The position numbers and the translations under genes are program-made. A stretch of 64,000 nucleotides of DNA from Nodosilinea sp. LEGE 07088 (GTDB taxonomy: Bacteria > Cyanobacteriota > Cyanobacteriia > Phormidesmidales > Phormidesmidaceae). The notes beneath the pieces were generated by a model, which was not told where the DNA came from, ran no database searches, and saw only the letters and a list, made by a program, of their open reading frames with translations. Position 1 is the stretch's first letter. Each line of letters starts with the position of its first letter. Positions 1 to 8,015 of this stretch are shown here, piece by piece. The stretch is taken from the NCBI RefSeq assembly GCF_015207395.1, contig NZ_JADEWX010000011.1, forward strand, positions 1-64,000, in the 5' to 3' direction.

Positions 1-44
1 TAGCGATGACCGAATACCACCGTTACCGGATGTGATTCGCGCTC

Positions 45-89
45 AAGCTTCAGCGCCGCAGGTGGCGGCAGCTACCTGCGGCTAAGCTT
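45..89. repeat. nested inverted repeat
   Basis: Inner arms GCCGCAGGT (55-63) and ACCTGCGGC (74-82) are perfect complements, flanked by outer AAGCTT copies at 45-50 and 84-89. It lies at the left edge, beyond the 3' end of the minus-strand nuclease fragment. A folded RNA is possible; there is no T-tract on either side, so I do not call it a terminator. Confidence 0.4.
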
Positions 90-123
90 ATAGATCCTGT
101 CTCTACCAGCACTTTTGGAGTAG

Positions 124-384
124 TTACATTGTGACAGGGGTTGCCACTAGAGAAAGTAATGCTTCTAGAAGCAACAGACCTAAGCCATGCTCAGCATTTG
201 GGTTGAAGTAAAAGTCGAGCACATTACTGGCAACATTTTCCAGATGAGGATATGACGTAATCTCCATAAATGTTGGAGAGCGCTTCTCATGGAAGGCTAT
301 CTGGCGGAAATGAGCTAAGGCTTCTGACAAGCGCTCATAATTCATAGGGGAGGGAAAACTATTCTCTAAAAGTTGCTTAGACAC
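124..384 (-). pseudogene. PD-(D/E)XK nuclease family fragment, N-terminal part only
   Basis: The 86-residue frame starts at a GTG. Its segment PTFMEITSYPHLENVASNVL followed by a stretch like FYFNPNAEHGLGLLLLEALL resembles the N-terminal region of cyanobacterial PD-(D/E)XK nuclease-family proteins, which usually run to several hundred residues. The frame closes right after this region, before any nuclease motif, and I see no continuation in other frames before the window edge. It overlaps the end of brnA by 8 bp. I infer a truncated remnant. A short stand-alone gene is possible but less likely. Confidence 0.5.
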
Positions 385-613
385 CCGAAACAGAATTTGT
401 ATCCAATCGTTCTGCTAGCCAGAGCTTGATGATGGCCTCGCGCTGAATCCCTAGCCGCTGAGCTTCTTTATCCAGAGCCGCTACCATCCACTGCGGAAAG
501 GTAATCTCAATCGCCTGGGGCTCTAGTCCAGGTCGTCTTAAGGTGGAGATGTCAAAGTACTCTAGAACGTCTTCACCGTCATCGAATTTGCGGTCCAGAT
601 CTTCAGCTTTCAT
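377..613 (-). CDS. brnA: BrnA-type antitoxin
   Basis: A 78-residue protein. The acidic N-terminal half (DLDRKFDDGEDVLEYFD) is followed by a ribbon-helix-helix segment at about residues 33-70 (beta strand QAIEITFP, then two helices ending KLWLAERL). This is the layout of BrnA antitoxins, which bind the BrnT toxin through the N-terminal part and DNA through the RHH fold, autorepressing the operon. It is read directly after brnT, with an 11-bp overlap if ATG 613 is used. An in-frame ATG at 628 would give a 26-bp overlap. I prefer 613 because it begins the conserved acidic stretch. Identification is from sequence pattern and gene order. Confidence 0.8.
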   Translation of the reverse strand: MKAEDLDRKFDDGEDVLEYFDISTLRRPGLEPQAIEITFPQWMVAALDKEAQRLGIQREAIIKLWLAERLDTNSVSGV

Positions 614-863
614 ACAGTGATACCTCATTGTCGCGAGAGCGACGTACAGAAATAATTCGGATGTTCGTACCTCGGTAGGTAATGATTGCAGACCAGTACT
701 TTCCCTTAATCTTACCAATTACTAAGAAGCGCAGTTCTATTGCCGATTTAGCCTGTAGTTCTACTCGATACTGATCGTGCCAAAGCAGCTTCGCTGTCTC
801 AAAATCAATGCCGTGCTTTGTTGAGTTGCGTTGGCTTTTGTTGGGGTCATACTCAAACTGCAC
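603..863 (-). CDS. brnT: BrnT-type ribonuclease toxin
   Basis: An 86-residue protein starting at GTG. It shows the BrnT hallmarks: FEYDPNKSQRNSTKHGIDFE at the N-terminus, then LLWHDQ, and a C-terminal IRIISVRRSRDNE segment matching the R-I-I-S-x-R-x-A/S motif of the family. BrnT is a small RelE-like mRNA-cleaving toxin neutralised by BrnA, whose gene follows and overlaps it. Toxin-first order is normal for this system. The pair sits beside a truncated gene, suggesting an accessory patch at the left edge. Function is inferred from family membership. Confidence 0.82.
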   Translation of the reverse strand: MQFEYDPNKSQRNSTKHGIDFETAKLLWHDQYRVELQAKSAIELRFLVIGKIKGKYWSAIITYRGTNIRIISVRRSRDNEVSLYES

Positions 864-919
864 TACAAAGCCTGGTTAGAACTACTCTGGAAAATGTTCT
901 CATATCCTGAGATTCTGCT

Positions 920-960
920 AAAAAAACAGACCCCAGGGTTTTTCAAAAACCCTGGGGTCT
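920..960 (-). terminator. intrinsic terminator of the GH57 gene
   Basis: Perfect 16-bp arms at 928-943 and 945-960 (AGACCCCAGGG... / ...CCCTGGGGTCT). On the minus strand they are followed by a T-run (complement of the A-run at 920-926). It begins 9 bp past the stop of the minus-strand GH57 gene. Confidence 0.88.
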
Positions 961-968
961 TAAACTCT

Positions 969-2558
969 CTACAGTGGGCGGTAGACGCGGTAGTTGATAT
1001 TTGGGAAAATATTGTCCACCACCTCGATCTTCTCCAGCCAACCCGAGTCGATCTTGCCGCGGTGAATGTCATCCCACAGCTTTTGGAAGCGCATCAGGTG
1101 GGTGCGGGTGCGGCGCACGGCGTAGGGCACCATCGTCCCCGTTCGCATGATAAAGGCCCAGTCGGAAGATTGTGCCAGCAGCAGTTCTCGCGCCGCCTGG
1201 TTGAGGGCGCGCCATTCTAGCTCGTCGGCGGGTTCGCGCTTGGCCAGGTCGATCATGCGCTCGGCGGCTTTGTGCAGGTGGGGGTAGATCCAGGAGTTAG
1301 TTTCGTTCAGCCAGTATTCGTGGAAGCCTTTGTAGCCCCAGCTCGACTGGGATGGGCGACAGACCTGCTGGGTGGGGTTGGCTTGTAGGTAGTCGGCCAG
1401 GTGAGTCATCTCGTAGGTGCCCTGGTCAAACCAGCTCTTGCGGAACAGGTAGTCGAGGAACCAGGGCCCTTCGTACCACCAATGGCCAAACAGCTCGGCA
1501 TCGTAGGGCGACACAATGATCGGCGGGCGCTGCATCAGACCGTGGAGGTGACCGATCTGCTGCTCGCGGTTGTACATAAAGTTGGCGGCGTGCTCCGCCG
1601 CTTTTTCGCGCGCCCAGTAGGGGTCGTAGAGCTGCTTGTCGGAGAGGCCAAGGCCCTTGCCGGTAATCTTGTGATATTTGATGCCCACGTTTTTGCGCTG
1701 GCCGTTAGGCATGATGTAGGGCTTGATGTATTCATACTCGGCATCCCAGCCCAGGTCACGGTAAAACTCGCGGTACTCGGGGGCACCGGGGTAGCCCACC
1801 TGGGACGACCACACCTGCTGCGACGATTCGTGGTCGCGGCCAAAGGCGGCGACCCCGCTCTCGGTAAAGATCGGGGAGTAGCTGCCAAAGCGGGGTCGGG
1901 GCCGGGCGTAGAGAATGCCGTGGCCATCGGTTAAAAAGTAGCGCAGGCCCGCGTCGGCCACCAGGCGCTCTAGGCCTTCGTAGTAGGCACACTCAGGCAG
2001 CCAAATACCGGCGGGGGGACGACCAAAGGTGTCTTCATAGTGCTCGGCGGCCACCTGAATTTGCGCCCACACGGCCTCGGGGTACATTTTCATCAGCGGC
2101 AGATAACCGTGGGTGGCCCCGCAGGTGATGATGTCGAGGTTATTGCTGTCTTGGTATTGCTTGAAGGCGGTGACCAGGTTGCCGCTGTAGTTTTCCCACA
2201 CGTCGCGCACGTGGTTGAATTCTTTGGCGTAGGTTTCGGCTAGGTATTGCAGATGACCGTTGTGGGCGTTGTGCTCGACTTCTAGCTCGGTGAGCTCTTC
2301 GAGCATGGCCAGGTGGGCGTCGAAGCGCTCTTGCAGCAGCGGATCTTGCAGCATGGAGACCAGTGGCGGCGTCATGCTCATGGTGAGCTTGAAATCGATG
2401 CCGTCGCGCTTCAGCCCCTCAAACATGGTGAGCAGTGGCACGTAGGTCTCGATGATGGCCTCAAACAGCCATTCTTCCTCCAGCACGAAGTCACTCTCGG
2501 GGTGACGCACGTAGGGCAAATGGGCGTGGAGAACGAGCGCGAGATAACCAATAGCCAT
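969..2558 (-). CDS. GH57 family glycoside hydrolase, 1,4-alpha-glucan branching enzyme type
   Basis: A 529-residue protein from the ATG at 2558; the frame extends upstream to 2621 but the family start motif begins with MAIGYLALVLHAHLPYVRHP. GH57 landmarks are in order: HAH at 11-13, WLPECAYYEG with the expected nucleophile Glu189, and IVSPYDAELFGHWWYEG with the expected acid/base Asp353. The C-terminal helical region (about 400-529) is the DUF1957-type domain typical of GH57 branching enzymes. It should act in the cytosol on glycogen, creating alpha-1,6 branches. It has a strong terminator downstream and no co-directional neighbour close by, so it is probably monocistronic. Family assignment is firm; branching rather than hydrolysis is inferred. 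Confidence 0.9.
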   Translation of the reverse strand: MAIGYLALVLHAHLPYVRHPESDFVLEEEWLFEAIIETYVPLLTMFEGLKRDGIDFKLTMSMTPPLVSMLQDPLLQERFDAHLAMLEELTELEVEHNAHNGHLQYLAETYAKEFNHVRDVWENYSGNLVTAFKQYQDSNNLDIITCGATHGYLPLMKMYPEAVWAQIQVAAEHYEDTFGRPPAGIWLPECAYYEGLERLVADAGLRYFLTDGHGILYARPRPRFGSYSPIFTESGVAAFGRDHESSQQVWSSQVGYPGAPEYREFYRDLGWDAEYEYIKPYIMPNGQRKNVGIKYHKITGKGLGLSDKQLYDPYWAREKAAEHAANFMYNREQQIGHLHGLMQRPPIIVSPYDAELFGHWWYEGPWFLDYLFRKSWFDQGTYEMTHLADYLQANPTQQVCRPSQSSWGYKGFHEYWLNETNSWIYPHLHKAAERMIDLAKREPADELEWRALNQAARELLLAQSSDWAFIMRTGTMVPYAVRRTRTHLMRFQKLWDDIHRGKIDSGWLEKIEVVDNIFPNINYRVYRPL

Positions 2559-2940
2559 AGGGTGCCGTTGAGGGAAGTGAACTGGAGCCGAGCCTGCGAA
2601 GAGCAAATACCGTTGACACAAATTCTAAAGCAAAAGTTAAACGCTAACGGATCGCAAGTCGCATCCATTGCCAGGCAAGGATCGAAGAATTTGTCGATTT
2701 TGGCCGATCGCCCCTGATATGCCACAAAGTTATCTCCCCAGAATGTTCAAAGTGAACGCTCTGGGGAGAGTTAAATCGGGTGCTGTTGCCAGCTGCTGGG
2801 GAGGGTGGGAGCAGGGAGCTGTGGGGGCTAGGGAGCAGAGCTACCTGGATGAGCTGGGCGTGCTTCCTCTCTAGGGCACCAACGCCGCTCCCCCACCCCA
2901 AGCTCTTCGGCTCCCTAACCTTCAGAAACGGCGTCTAGGC
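2559..2940. other. spacer with one long stem-loop
   Basis: A 382-bp spacer upstream of the GH57 gene and downstream of the minus-strand acidic repeat protein. Apart from the hairpin at 2734-2768 and purine-rich low-complexity sequence around 2800-2850, I see no gene or RNA here. Confidence 0.5.
2734..2768. repeat. stem-loop with nested arms
   Basis: Outer arms CTCCCCAGA (2734-2742) and TCTGGGGAG (2760-2768) are perfect. Inside, GTTCA (2745-2749) pairs with TGAAC (2753-2757). It could end transcription from the minus-strand gene to its right or fold in the 5' leader of the GH57 mRNA; there is no clear T-tract. Confidence 0.55.
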
Positions 2941-3603
2941 CTACGCTGATTCGACGGTTTCAACGGCGGCTATGTCTGCAGTGGCCATGGGTTCCGGCTC
3001 AGGCGGTGCGATCGCAGCAGAGTCGAGGGTCTCAATCTCGGCTATGGCGAGATCCTCTGCGGGGACGGGGTCGACGGTCTCCATGGCTTCCAGTTCGGGA
3101 ACGTCTGTGGCGGTAGCTGACCCAGCGATGGCCTCGACTTCAGGCACGTCTGCCTCGATGGCCTCGATCTCGGCCTCAATAGCCTCGATTTCAGGCACGT
3201 CTGCCTCGATGGCCTCTACCGCAGGGTCTACTGCCGAGTTGGGCACTGAAGTCTGGGGCTGCGATGCCGCGATCGGAGTTGGTTTGGTGGCGACCGCCTT
3301 AGTCACCGTGGCAATCTCCCCCGTAAGCATCATCTGGCGAACAATGCCGCCGTCGAGATTGGTTTTGCCCTGAGCTTGGGAGATCTCGATGATTTTTTGC
3401 CCCAGGTCTTGACCTGCCTGGTTGACTTCATCAATGGTGCGGTAGGGTTGCTGGGCCAGACGCTGCACGGCCAGGTCTAGCTCCTTGTTGCCGCGTCGGG
3501 TATTGGGCTGAATGCCGCCGTCTATAAGCGTGGTTTTGGCCGCGCGCCAGAGAGTCTGTTGAATCTGGCGGATGCCAAGGTCAGATGAGTTGGCCGATGC
3601 CAT
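2941..3603 (-). CDS. hypothetical protein with Glu/Ala-rich repeat tail
   Basis: A 220-residue protein of unknown function, starting at an ATG whose 5' neighbour is the divergent TPR lipoprotein. Residues 1-105 look globular, with a possible internal duplication (TLIDGGIQ and TNLDGGIV). From about residue 120 the protein becomes a low-complexity acidic tail made of EAIEAD / VPEIEAIEAE-type units. No signal peptide or membrane segment is visible. The repeat is also seen in the DNA as imperfect short direct repeats around 3100-3220, which would favour length variation between strains. I do not recognise the family. Confidence 0.65.
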   Translation of the reverse strand: MASANSSDLGIRQIQQTLWRAAKTTLIDGGIQPNTRRGNKELDLAVQRLAQQPYRTIDEVNQAGQDLGQKIIEISQAQGKTNLDGGIVRQMMLTGEIATVTKAVATKPTPIAASQPQTSVPNSAVDPAVEAIEADVPEIEAIEAEIEAIEADVPEVEAIAGSATATDVPELEAMETVDPVPAEDLAIAEIETLDSAAIAPPEPEPMATADIAAVETVESA

Positions 3604-3772
3604 AGCGTGATCCTCTGTTACTGCGGGTTGATGGGGGAGCTCTTGGCCAAGCTACAGCAGAGCCAGAGATTTGCTGTGCTGTTTGGAATACATCGTCACG
3701 ACAGCTCCATCTAAATGCAGTATTATCGCGATCGCCCGATCCCGCGCATCCTCCCTAGGGGGCAACATCACT

Positions 3773-4540
3773 ATGGGAAAAACATCCAGCTGGACGATGG
3801 TGGCCATCCTGGGCGCTATTTTTGCCCTGGGGGGCTGCCAGCGCGAGGTGGCGATGCCTTGGCAGCAGACCACCCTGACACCGGAGACGCTGGATACCCT
3901 AGGCTATCCTCCCTTTTTGGTCGATGCCCAAACGGCGGCAGACTATCGGCAGCAGGGGTTGGCCTTTCGCCAGCAGGGCGATATGGAGCGAGCGATCGCC
4001 ACCCTCAAGATTGCCACCGCCCTCGACCCCCGCCACCCCGAGGGGCAGGTGCTTCTGGGCTGGACCCAGCACCTGGCTGGGTTTGCGGCTCCGGCGATCG
4101 CGGCTTTGCAAACGGCTCTGAACGTCAGCCCCGACCATGTGCCTGCCCTCAACGCCCTGGGCATTGTCTACCTGGTGGATGGCCAGCTCGAAGCGGCAGT
4201 AGAGACCCACACCAAAGCCATTACCCTCCAGCCCGATAATGAAATCGCCCACTACAACCTCAGCCTCGCCTACCAGCGGTTGGGGCAGACTGAGCAGGCG
4301 ATCGCCGAGGCCGCCACCGCTACCGACCTGGAGCCCGGGAATCCGCACCCTTGGGTGGCGCTGGCGCTGGCCTATTGGACGGCGGACGATCAAGCCCAGG
4401 CTACGGCCAACTATCGTCAGGCGCTGAGTCTCGATGGCCGCTACAGCAGCCGTGCGTACCTTGACCACCTGGAGCAGGCTGGGTTTAGCCCAGACCAGAT
4501 CGAGACGACAGAGGCCATTCGTCAGGCGGCGGGGAAGTAA
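3773..4540 (+). CDS. TPR-repeat lipoprotein
   Basis: A 255-residue protein. I chose the ATG at 3773 rather than the upstream TTG at 3671 because it begins a clean lipoprotein signal: MGKTSSW, a hydrophobic stretch, then LGGC with Cys22 as the lipidated residue. Residues 60-235 hold about five tetratricopeptide repeats (for example QQGDMERAIATLKIATALDP, then LNALGIVYLVDGQLEAAVE and YNLSLAYQRLGQTEQAIAEA). It is probably anchored to a membrane and acts as a protein-protein adaptor. No neighbour fixes its partner; it is divergent from the acidic repeat protein and followed 180 bp later by an SMP-30 lactonase gene. Confidence 0.82.
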   Translation: MGKTSSWTMVAILGAIFALGGCQREVAMPWQQTTLTPETLDTLGYPPFLVDAQTAADYRQQGLAFRQQGDMERAIATLKIATALDPRHPEGQVLLGWTQHLAGFAAPAIAALQTALNVSPDHVPALNALGIVYLVDGQLEAAVETHTKAITLQPDNEIAHYNLSLAYQRLGQTEQAIAEAATATDLEPGNPHPWVALALAYWTADDQAQATANYRQALSLDGRYSSRAYLDHLEQAGFSPDQIETTEAIRQAAGK

Positions 4541-4720
4541 CAACGATACTGGAGTTTAGACCGATGGGGTCAGCGATCGCTCAAACGCTTGCAGGGCTGC
4601 GCTGGTGCCAATGTCGTTGGCCCATTCTACTGCTGAGAAAGGCCTGGTGTCTCACTGCAGATGGGAGTACCCTGGGCAAGGCTGTGCAAAGCTGCTACCT
4701 ATCAATCCTGGTGACTGGTC

Positions 4721-5608
4721 ATGCCCCCTGCAACGTTGCCTCAACTCTCGGCCCAAAACGTGCTTGATGCCCGCGCCCGCCTGGGCGAAGGCCCCCTGTG
4801 GGATAGCGCCAAACAGGTGCTCTATTGGGTGGATATCTACAATCACCGGGTGCATGTGTTTGAGCCCAGCAGCGGCGACGACTGCCACTGGGACGTGGGC
4901 GATGTGGTGAGTACCCTGGCGTTGATGGCGGGTGACAAACTCTTGATGGCCCTGGGTCACCGCATTGCCTACCTCGATTTGACCTCTGGGGCCGTCGAAA
5001 CCCTCTACACTTTTGATTTTGCTGTCCCTGGTGCTCGCTTCAATGACGGCAAGTGTGACCCCCAGGGGCGCTTTTGGGTGGGTACGATTAGCCCCGTGCC
5101 GGGGGCAGCGGCCCTCTTCCGCTACGATCCCGACGGCTCGATGCGGGTGATGGAAACCGGGCTGACGATTTCCAACGGGCTGGGCTGGAGCCCCGATGGC
5201 GGCACCTTTTATCTGATCGATTCGCCCCAGCGCAAGATCTACGCCTATGGTTTTGATGGCAAGACTGGAGACATTGGCGATCGCCGCGTCGCCGTCGATC
5301 TGGGCGATGAACCCGTCGAACCCGACGGGTTGGCGATCGACACCAACGGCAACCTCTGGACCGCCCTGTGGGATGGCTGGGCCGTGGCCTGCTTTAGCCC
5401 CACGGGTGAGGTTTTAGGGCGGGTCGAGCTGCCCGTACAGCTTCCCACCTGTCCGACCTTTGGCGGTTCTGACCTGTCTACGCTCTACGTCACCACGGCT
5501 TCTGTGGGGCTGAGCCAACAGCAGATCCAGCAGGGGTTTTATGCCGGGGATTTGTTTGCGATCGCCACCCCTATCGCCGGTCTAGCCACCAACCCCTTCG
5601 GCAGCTAG
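4721..5608 (+). CDS. SMP-30/gluconolactonase family protein
   Basis: A 295-residue six-bladed beta-propeller. The conserved metal-site residues are in their usual contexts: Glu23 in LGEGPLWD, Asn108 in ARFNDGKCDP, Asn152 in TISNGLGWSPDG and Asp202 in EPDGLAIDTNGNLW. Members hydrolyse sugar lactones such as glucono-1,5-lactone with a divalent metal in the cytosol. No signal peptide is seen. A 16-bp unit is duplicated right at its stop codon (5604-5635). A second, more divergent SMP-30-like gene lies at 37227-38123. Substrate cannot be told from sequence. Confidence 0.85.
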   Translation: MPPATLPQLSAQNVLDARARLGEGPLWDSAKQVLYWVDIYNHRVHVFEPSSGDDCHWDVGDVVSTLALMAGDKLLMALGHRIAYLDLTSGAVETLYTFDFAVPGARFNDGKCDPQGRFWVGTISPVPGAAALFRYDPDGSMRVMETGLTISNGLGWSPDGGTFYLIDSPQRKIYAYGFDGKTGDIGDRRVAVDLGDEPVEPDGLAIDTNGNLWTALWDGWAVACFSPTGEVLGRVELPVQLPTCPTFGGSDLSTLYVTTASVGLSQQQIQQGFYAGDLFAIATPIAGLATNPFGS

Positions 5609-5635
5609 GACAACGTTTTGCTAGGACAACGTTTT
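5604..5635 (+). repeat. 16-bp perfect tandem duplication across a stop codon
   Basis: The unit GCTAGGACAACGTTTT occurs twice in direct succession (5604-5619, 5620-5635). The first copy contains the stop codon of the SMP-30 gene, so the duplication does not change the protein. It looks like a recent slippage event. Confidence 0.85.
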
Positions 5636-5727
5636 GCAGTATTGCAACATGTCCTGCCTCCTGAGCCCTGTCTTCTGAGCCCTGACCCCCTGAGCATTTG
5701 GCTGCTGCAGACCTAACGCGCCTTGAA

Positions 5728-6345
5728 CTAGTTCACTACCTCCGGTAGCCCCAGCTCTGCTCGAACCTCGCCTAAGGGCCGCTCCCACATGGCTTCAAAC
5801 TGGGTGCCCAGCAAAAACTTGGCCTGCTGCCCCAGCGCCATCCCCCGGTGACGACTGGCGACGATGGCTGACCTTTGCCCCGGGGCCAGCAGAGGGTACA
5901 GTGCAGCCGCCAGCCAAAGCCCTAGGCGCTGGGAGCGGCTGTAGTTTTGGGCCACCGCAAAGGCCAGCACCCCAATTTCTCCGGCGTAGCTGGTGTCGAA
6001 ACCCAGCAGCACATGAAAAATATCGTGGGTGATGGCGTAGCGGAGGGCAAACACGTTGCGCTGGGCTACGTCGTCTAGCTGGGGGCTGATGGTAAACGGG
6101 CTGAGGTGATTGGCCCGCATATGGTGGGCGTACTCATAGCCAAAGGTACCGGGGGGCAACTGGCCAAGCGCGTCTAAGTCAATCGGCGGATAGTAGCCGA
6201 CGACGGGTTCTAGCTGGGCCATGACCTCGGGGCTGGCCTTGCCCCCCAGCGCATCGGCCTTGAGCAGGGCAAAGTCGCCCAGGCTGGTGACATCTTGACG
6301 ACGAAGTTGACGAATGGCCTGCATCAACTGCTGGGGTTTGAGCAT
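5728..6345 (-). CDS. Coq4 family protein
   Basis: A 205-residue protein with the Coq4 signature: His107-Asp108-x-x-His111 (ITHDIFHVLLGFDTS) and Glu123 in AGEIGVLAF, the zinc-site pattern HDxxH-(x)n-E. The preceding PPGTFGYEYAHHM segment also fits. In respiring bacteria and mitochondria Coq4 takes part in ubiquinone assembly. Cyanobacteria make plastoquinone instead, so the role here may be in prenylquinone or another lipid pathway; that is inference. The gene is convergent with the SMP-30 gene, and a gene-poor 1-kb spacer lies upstream of it. Confidence 0.82.
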   Translation of the reverse strand: MLKPQQLMQAIRQLRRQDVTSLGDFALLKADALGGKASPEVMAQLEPVVGYYPPIDLDALGQLPPGTFGYEYAHHMRANHLSPFTISPQLDDVAQRNVFALRYAITHDIFHVLLGFDTSYAGEIGVLAFAVAQNYSRSQRLGLWLAAALYPLLAPGQRSAIVASRHRGMALGQQAKFLLGTQFEAMWERPLGEVRAELGLPEVVN

Positions 6346-6998
6346 GGTTCCGGATGGTGAAAAAGATGTTGAAGCCGGTGTGCCGGAATAGAAAATTTGA
6401 GGATTTTTGCCTGAATTTGACCCAAAACGGTTGCAACGGTGGAATAAATTGCTTCAGCAAAACCTTAAACTACGCTTAAACCAAGTCCTTATTGAGCTGC
6501 AAGATAATGGGCATGGGGAATATGCTTCTCATCACTATGATCAATTTTAGCCAACAAAAATCGCCCTATTTTCCTCGCCAGGTAGGGGTAGCTACCCTTG
6601 AGTTTGAGGATTGGGCATCCGAAGTTCGTCAGCAGATGATGAGCTGTCTAGAAAAGAAGCGGAGATGTGAAAACGATAATCTTGAATCTGGCTCAGCTAT
6701 GGCTAATAGGCGTTAGCTTGAGAAATCTGGCTGTTTGAGGGGCTGGCCGTGGACTCTGCAAGCCCTATGGATTCACTCAGTTAACCTAATAAGCCCACAG
6801 GTCAGGGAGGTATATTCCCCCTGGGCGATATCTTGGTTACTTTTCTCCCCAAAATTTAGCATTTAGCGCGAGCCTGCAGGAATTTTCACTAAGAATATTC
6901 CATCTAAAAAATATCCCGATTAGGGCTGCGAACTCGGCCCGGTGGGCCAGTCGCGGTGAAACTCCGGATAGGTATTTGATTGGAACAGTCTAAGTGTG

Positions 6999-7103
6999 AT
7001 ACGAAATCCGTTTTGGTAAACCCCGATTCATAATCAGGAACCCCGTAGGGGCGTAGCATGCTACGCCCCTACAAACCGGGGATATTCAGTCAGGATTTGG
7101 TAT
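6999..7103. mobile_element. MITE-like repeat, copy 1 (subtype A)
   Basis: 105 bp bounded by ATACGAAATCC and GGATTTGGTAT, an 11-bp terminal inverted repeat with one mismatch. At its centre is a perfect 28-bp palindrome (7045-7072, GTAGGGGCGTAGC and complement). It encodes nothing. Copies are at 34858-34962, 35163-35266 and 47679-47783. Confidence 0.8.
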
Positions 7104-7222
7104 GAGTCCGATTATTGATTGGCACAAACAAGGCTATCCTAAGGTCGATCAGCCTTGTACTAGCTAGAGCAGCTGGGCTAATTCAAATGCAGGATTGGTT
7201 AGCGATAGCGTAACCTATGGGG

Positions 7223-7256
7223 GCGTTGGGTTTCGTTCCTCAACCGCAACCTACAC
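7223..7256. repeat. short interspersed palindromic repeat
   Basis: GCGTTGGGTTTCGTTCCTCA followed by ACCGCAACCTACAC. The pattern GTTGGGTTTCGTTCCTCAAC is a commonly seen dispersed repeat in cyanobacterial genomes (from memory, not searched). GTTGG and CCGCAAC form a weak stem. Confidence 0.5.
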
Positions 7257-7351
7257 GGTCTTATACTTGACTGGGTCTTCCTACTTAGAGCAGCTGTATC
7301 AGGAGCTGAAAATCAGTAAGCAAGGACTTGGCATGGGCAAAATTTAGTGTG

Positions 7352-7385
7352 CGAGGCTTAAATCTCCTCAGGAATTTAAGCCTCG
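7352..7385 (-). terminator. candidate terminator of the RidA-like gene
   Basis: Perfect 12-bp arms CGAGGCTTAAAT (7352-7363) and ATTTAAGCCTCG (7374-7385), starting 14 bp beyond the minus-strand stop. The following T-richness is weak, so this is a terminator-like hairpin rather than a textbook one. Confidence 0.55.
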
Positions 7386-7398
7386 GCAAGATTAGCCA

Positions 7399-7884
7399 CT
7401 AATCTAGGGGCGCATAGAAGGTGCCTTCCACCTCAAAAATGTCATCCTGATTCAGCCGATCCACTTCAACGATGGTACGGGGTGGATAGGGGCCATCTCC
7501 CCAAAGCTCGGCCTGGATCTGGTTGGCAATGGGGCGATAGCGGTACATGTCAGTGACGTAAACAACGATGCGTACCGCGTCCCTGAGGCTGGCCCCTTCC
7601 GACGCGGCAATCAACTGCATGTTGAGAAAGGCCTGCCTCACTCTGCCTTCCTCATCAGGCACCAGGCTATTGGTGGCGGGGTCGATACCGCGCATACCGG
7701 CGACAAAGACAAAATCCCCGGCACGGGTGCCCAAATTCCAGGTTCCTGTCGGTGAAATCGCCCCTTCTGGGGCCAGGGTTCTAACCCCATTGGGCGACAG
7801 CGGAAAATCTTCCTGGGCATTAGCGGTGGCAGCGGTTGCCAACAGCCCAACGACAGACAAAACGGCCAAAAAGCCACGGTTCAT
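7399..7884 (-). CDS. secreted RidA/YjgF/Rid-family protein
   Basis: A 161-residue protein if started at the ATG at 7884, which begins a clear signal peptide (MNRGFLAVLSVVGLLATAAT, likely cut after ATANA). In-frame starts further upstream exist (7899, 7956). The mature part has the Rid fold: VFVAGMRGIDPATNSLV, QAFLNMQLIAASEGASLRDA, VYVTDMYRY and PPRTIVEVDRL, with the Arg of PPRT that in RidA binds the substrate carboxylate. Classical RidA is a cytosolic imine deaminase; a periplasmic copy is less usual and its substrate is unknown. It stands alone between a hairpin and the formamidase gene, which reads in the same direction. Confidence 0.8.
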   Translation of the reverse strand: MNRGFLAVLSVVGLLATAATANAQEDFPLSPNGVRTLAPEGAISPTGTWNLGTRAGDFVFVAGMRGIDPATNSLVPDEEGRVRQAFLNMQLIAASEGASLRDAVRIVVYVTDMYRYRPIANQIQAELWGDGPYPPRTIVEVDRLNQDDIFEVEGTFYAPLD

Positions 7885-8015
7885 GGTTATAAACTCCATC
7901 ACACTGCCCGGAGTATAGGGATCATGTTTACCGTGACGGGTAGTTGGTGTTACCAAAGCCAGGTCGTGCTGCTCTCACCAGGGGTAGTTTTCGCCGCAAT
8001 GGAAAGCAGGCATGG

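Larger units (their letters stand above)
6346..7398. other. 1-kb gene-poor spacer with repeats
   Basis: No convincing gene. It contains a MITE-like repeat (6999-7103), a short palindromic repeat (7223-7256) and a hairpin at 7352-7385. A 74-codon plus-strand frame at 6492-6716 starts at TTG, lacks a ribosome-binding site and resembles nothing I know. The spacer may be the graveyard of an older gene. Confidence 0.55.

Noticed and set aside
831-1220. Long plus-strand frames opposite the GH57 gene
   Set aside because: They are antisense shadows of a well-supported gene and of its terminator.
4564-4767. 67-codon plus-strand frame between TPR and SMP-30 genes
   Set aside because: It overlaps the SMP-30 start, has no ribosome-binding site and its composition is unlike protein.
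5604-5635. Attachment site or regulatory element
   Set aside because: The tandem 16-bp copies have no palindrome and no integrase nearby; a simple slippage duplication explains them.
6492-6716. 74-codon plus-strand frame in the 1-kb spacer
   Set aside because: TTG start, no ribosome-binding site, no recognisable domain.
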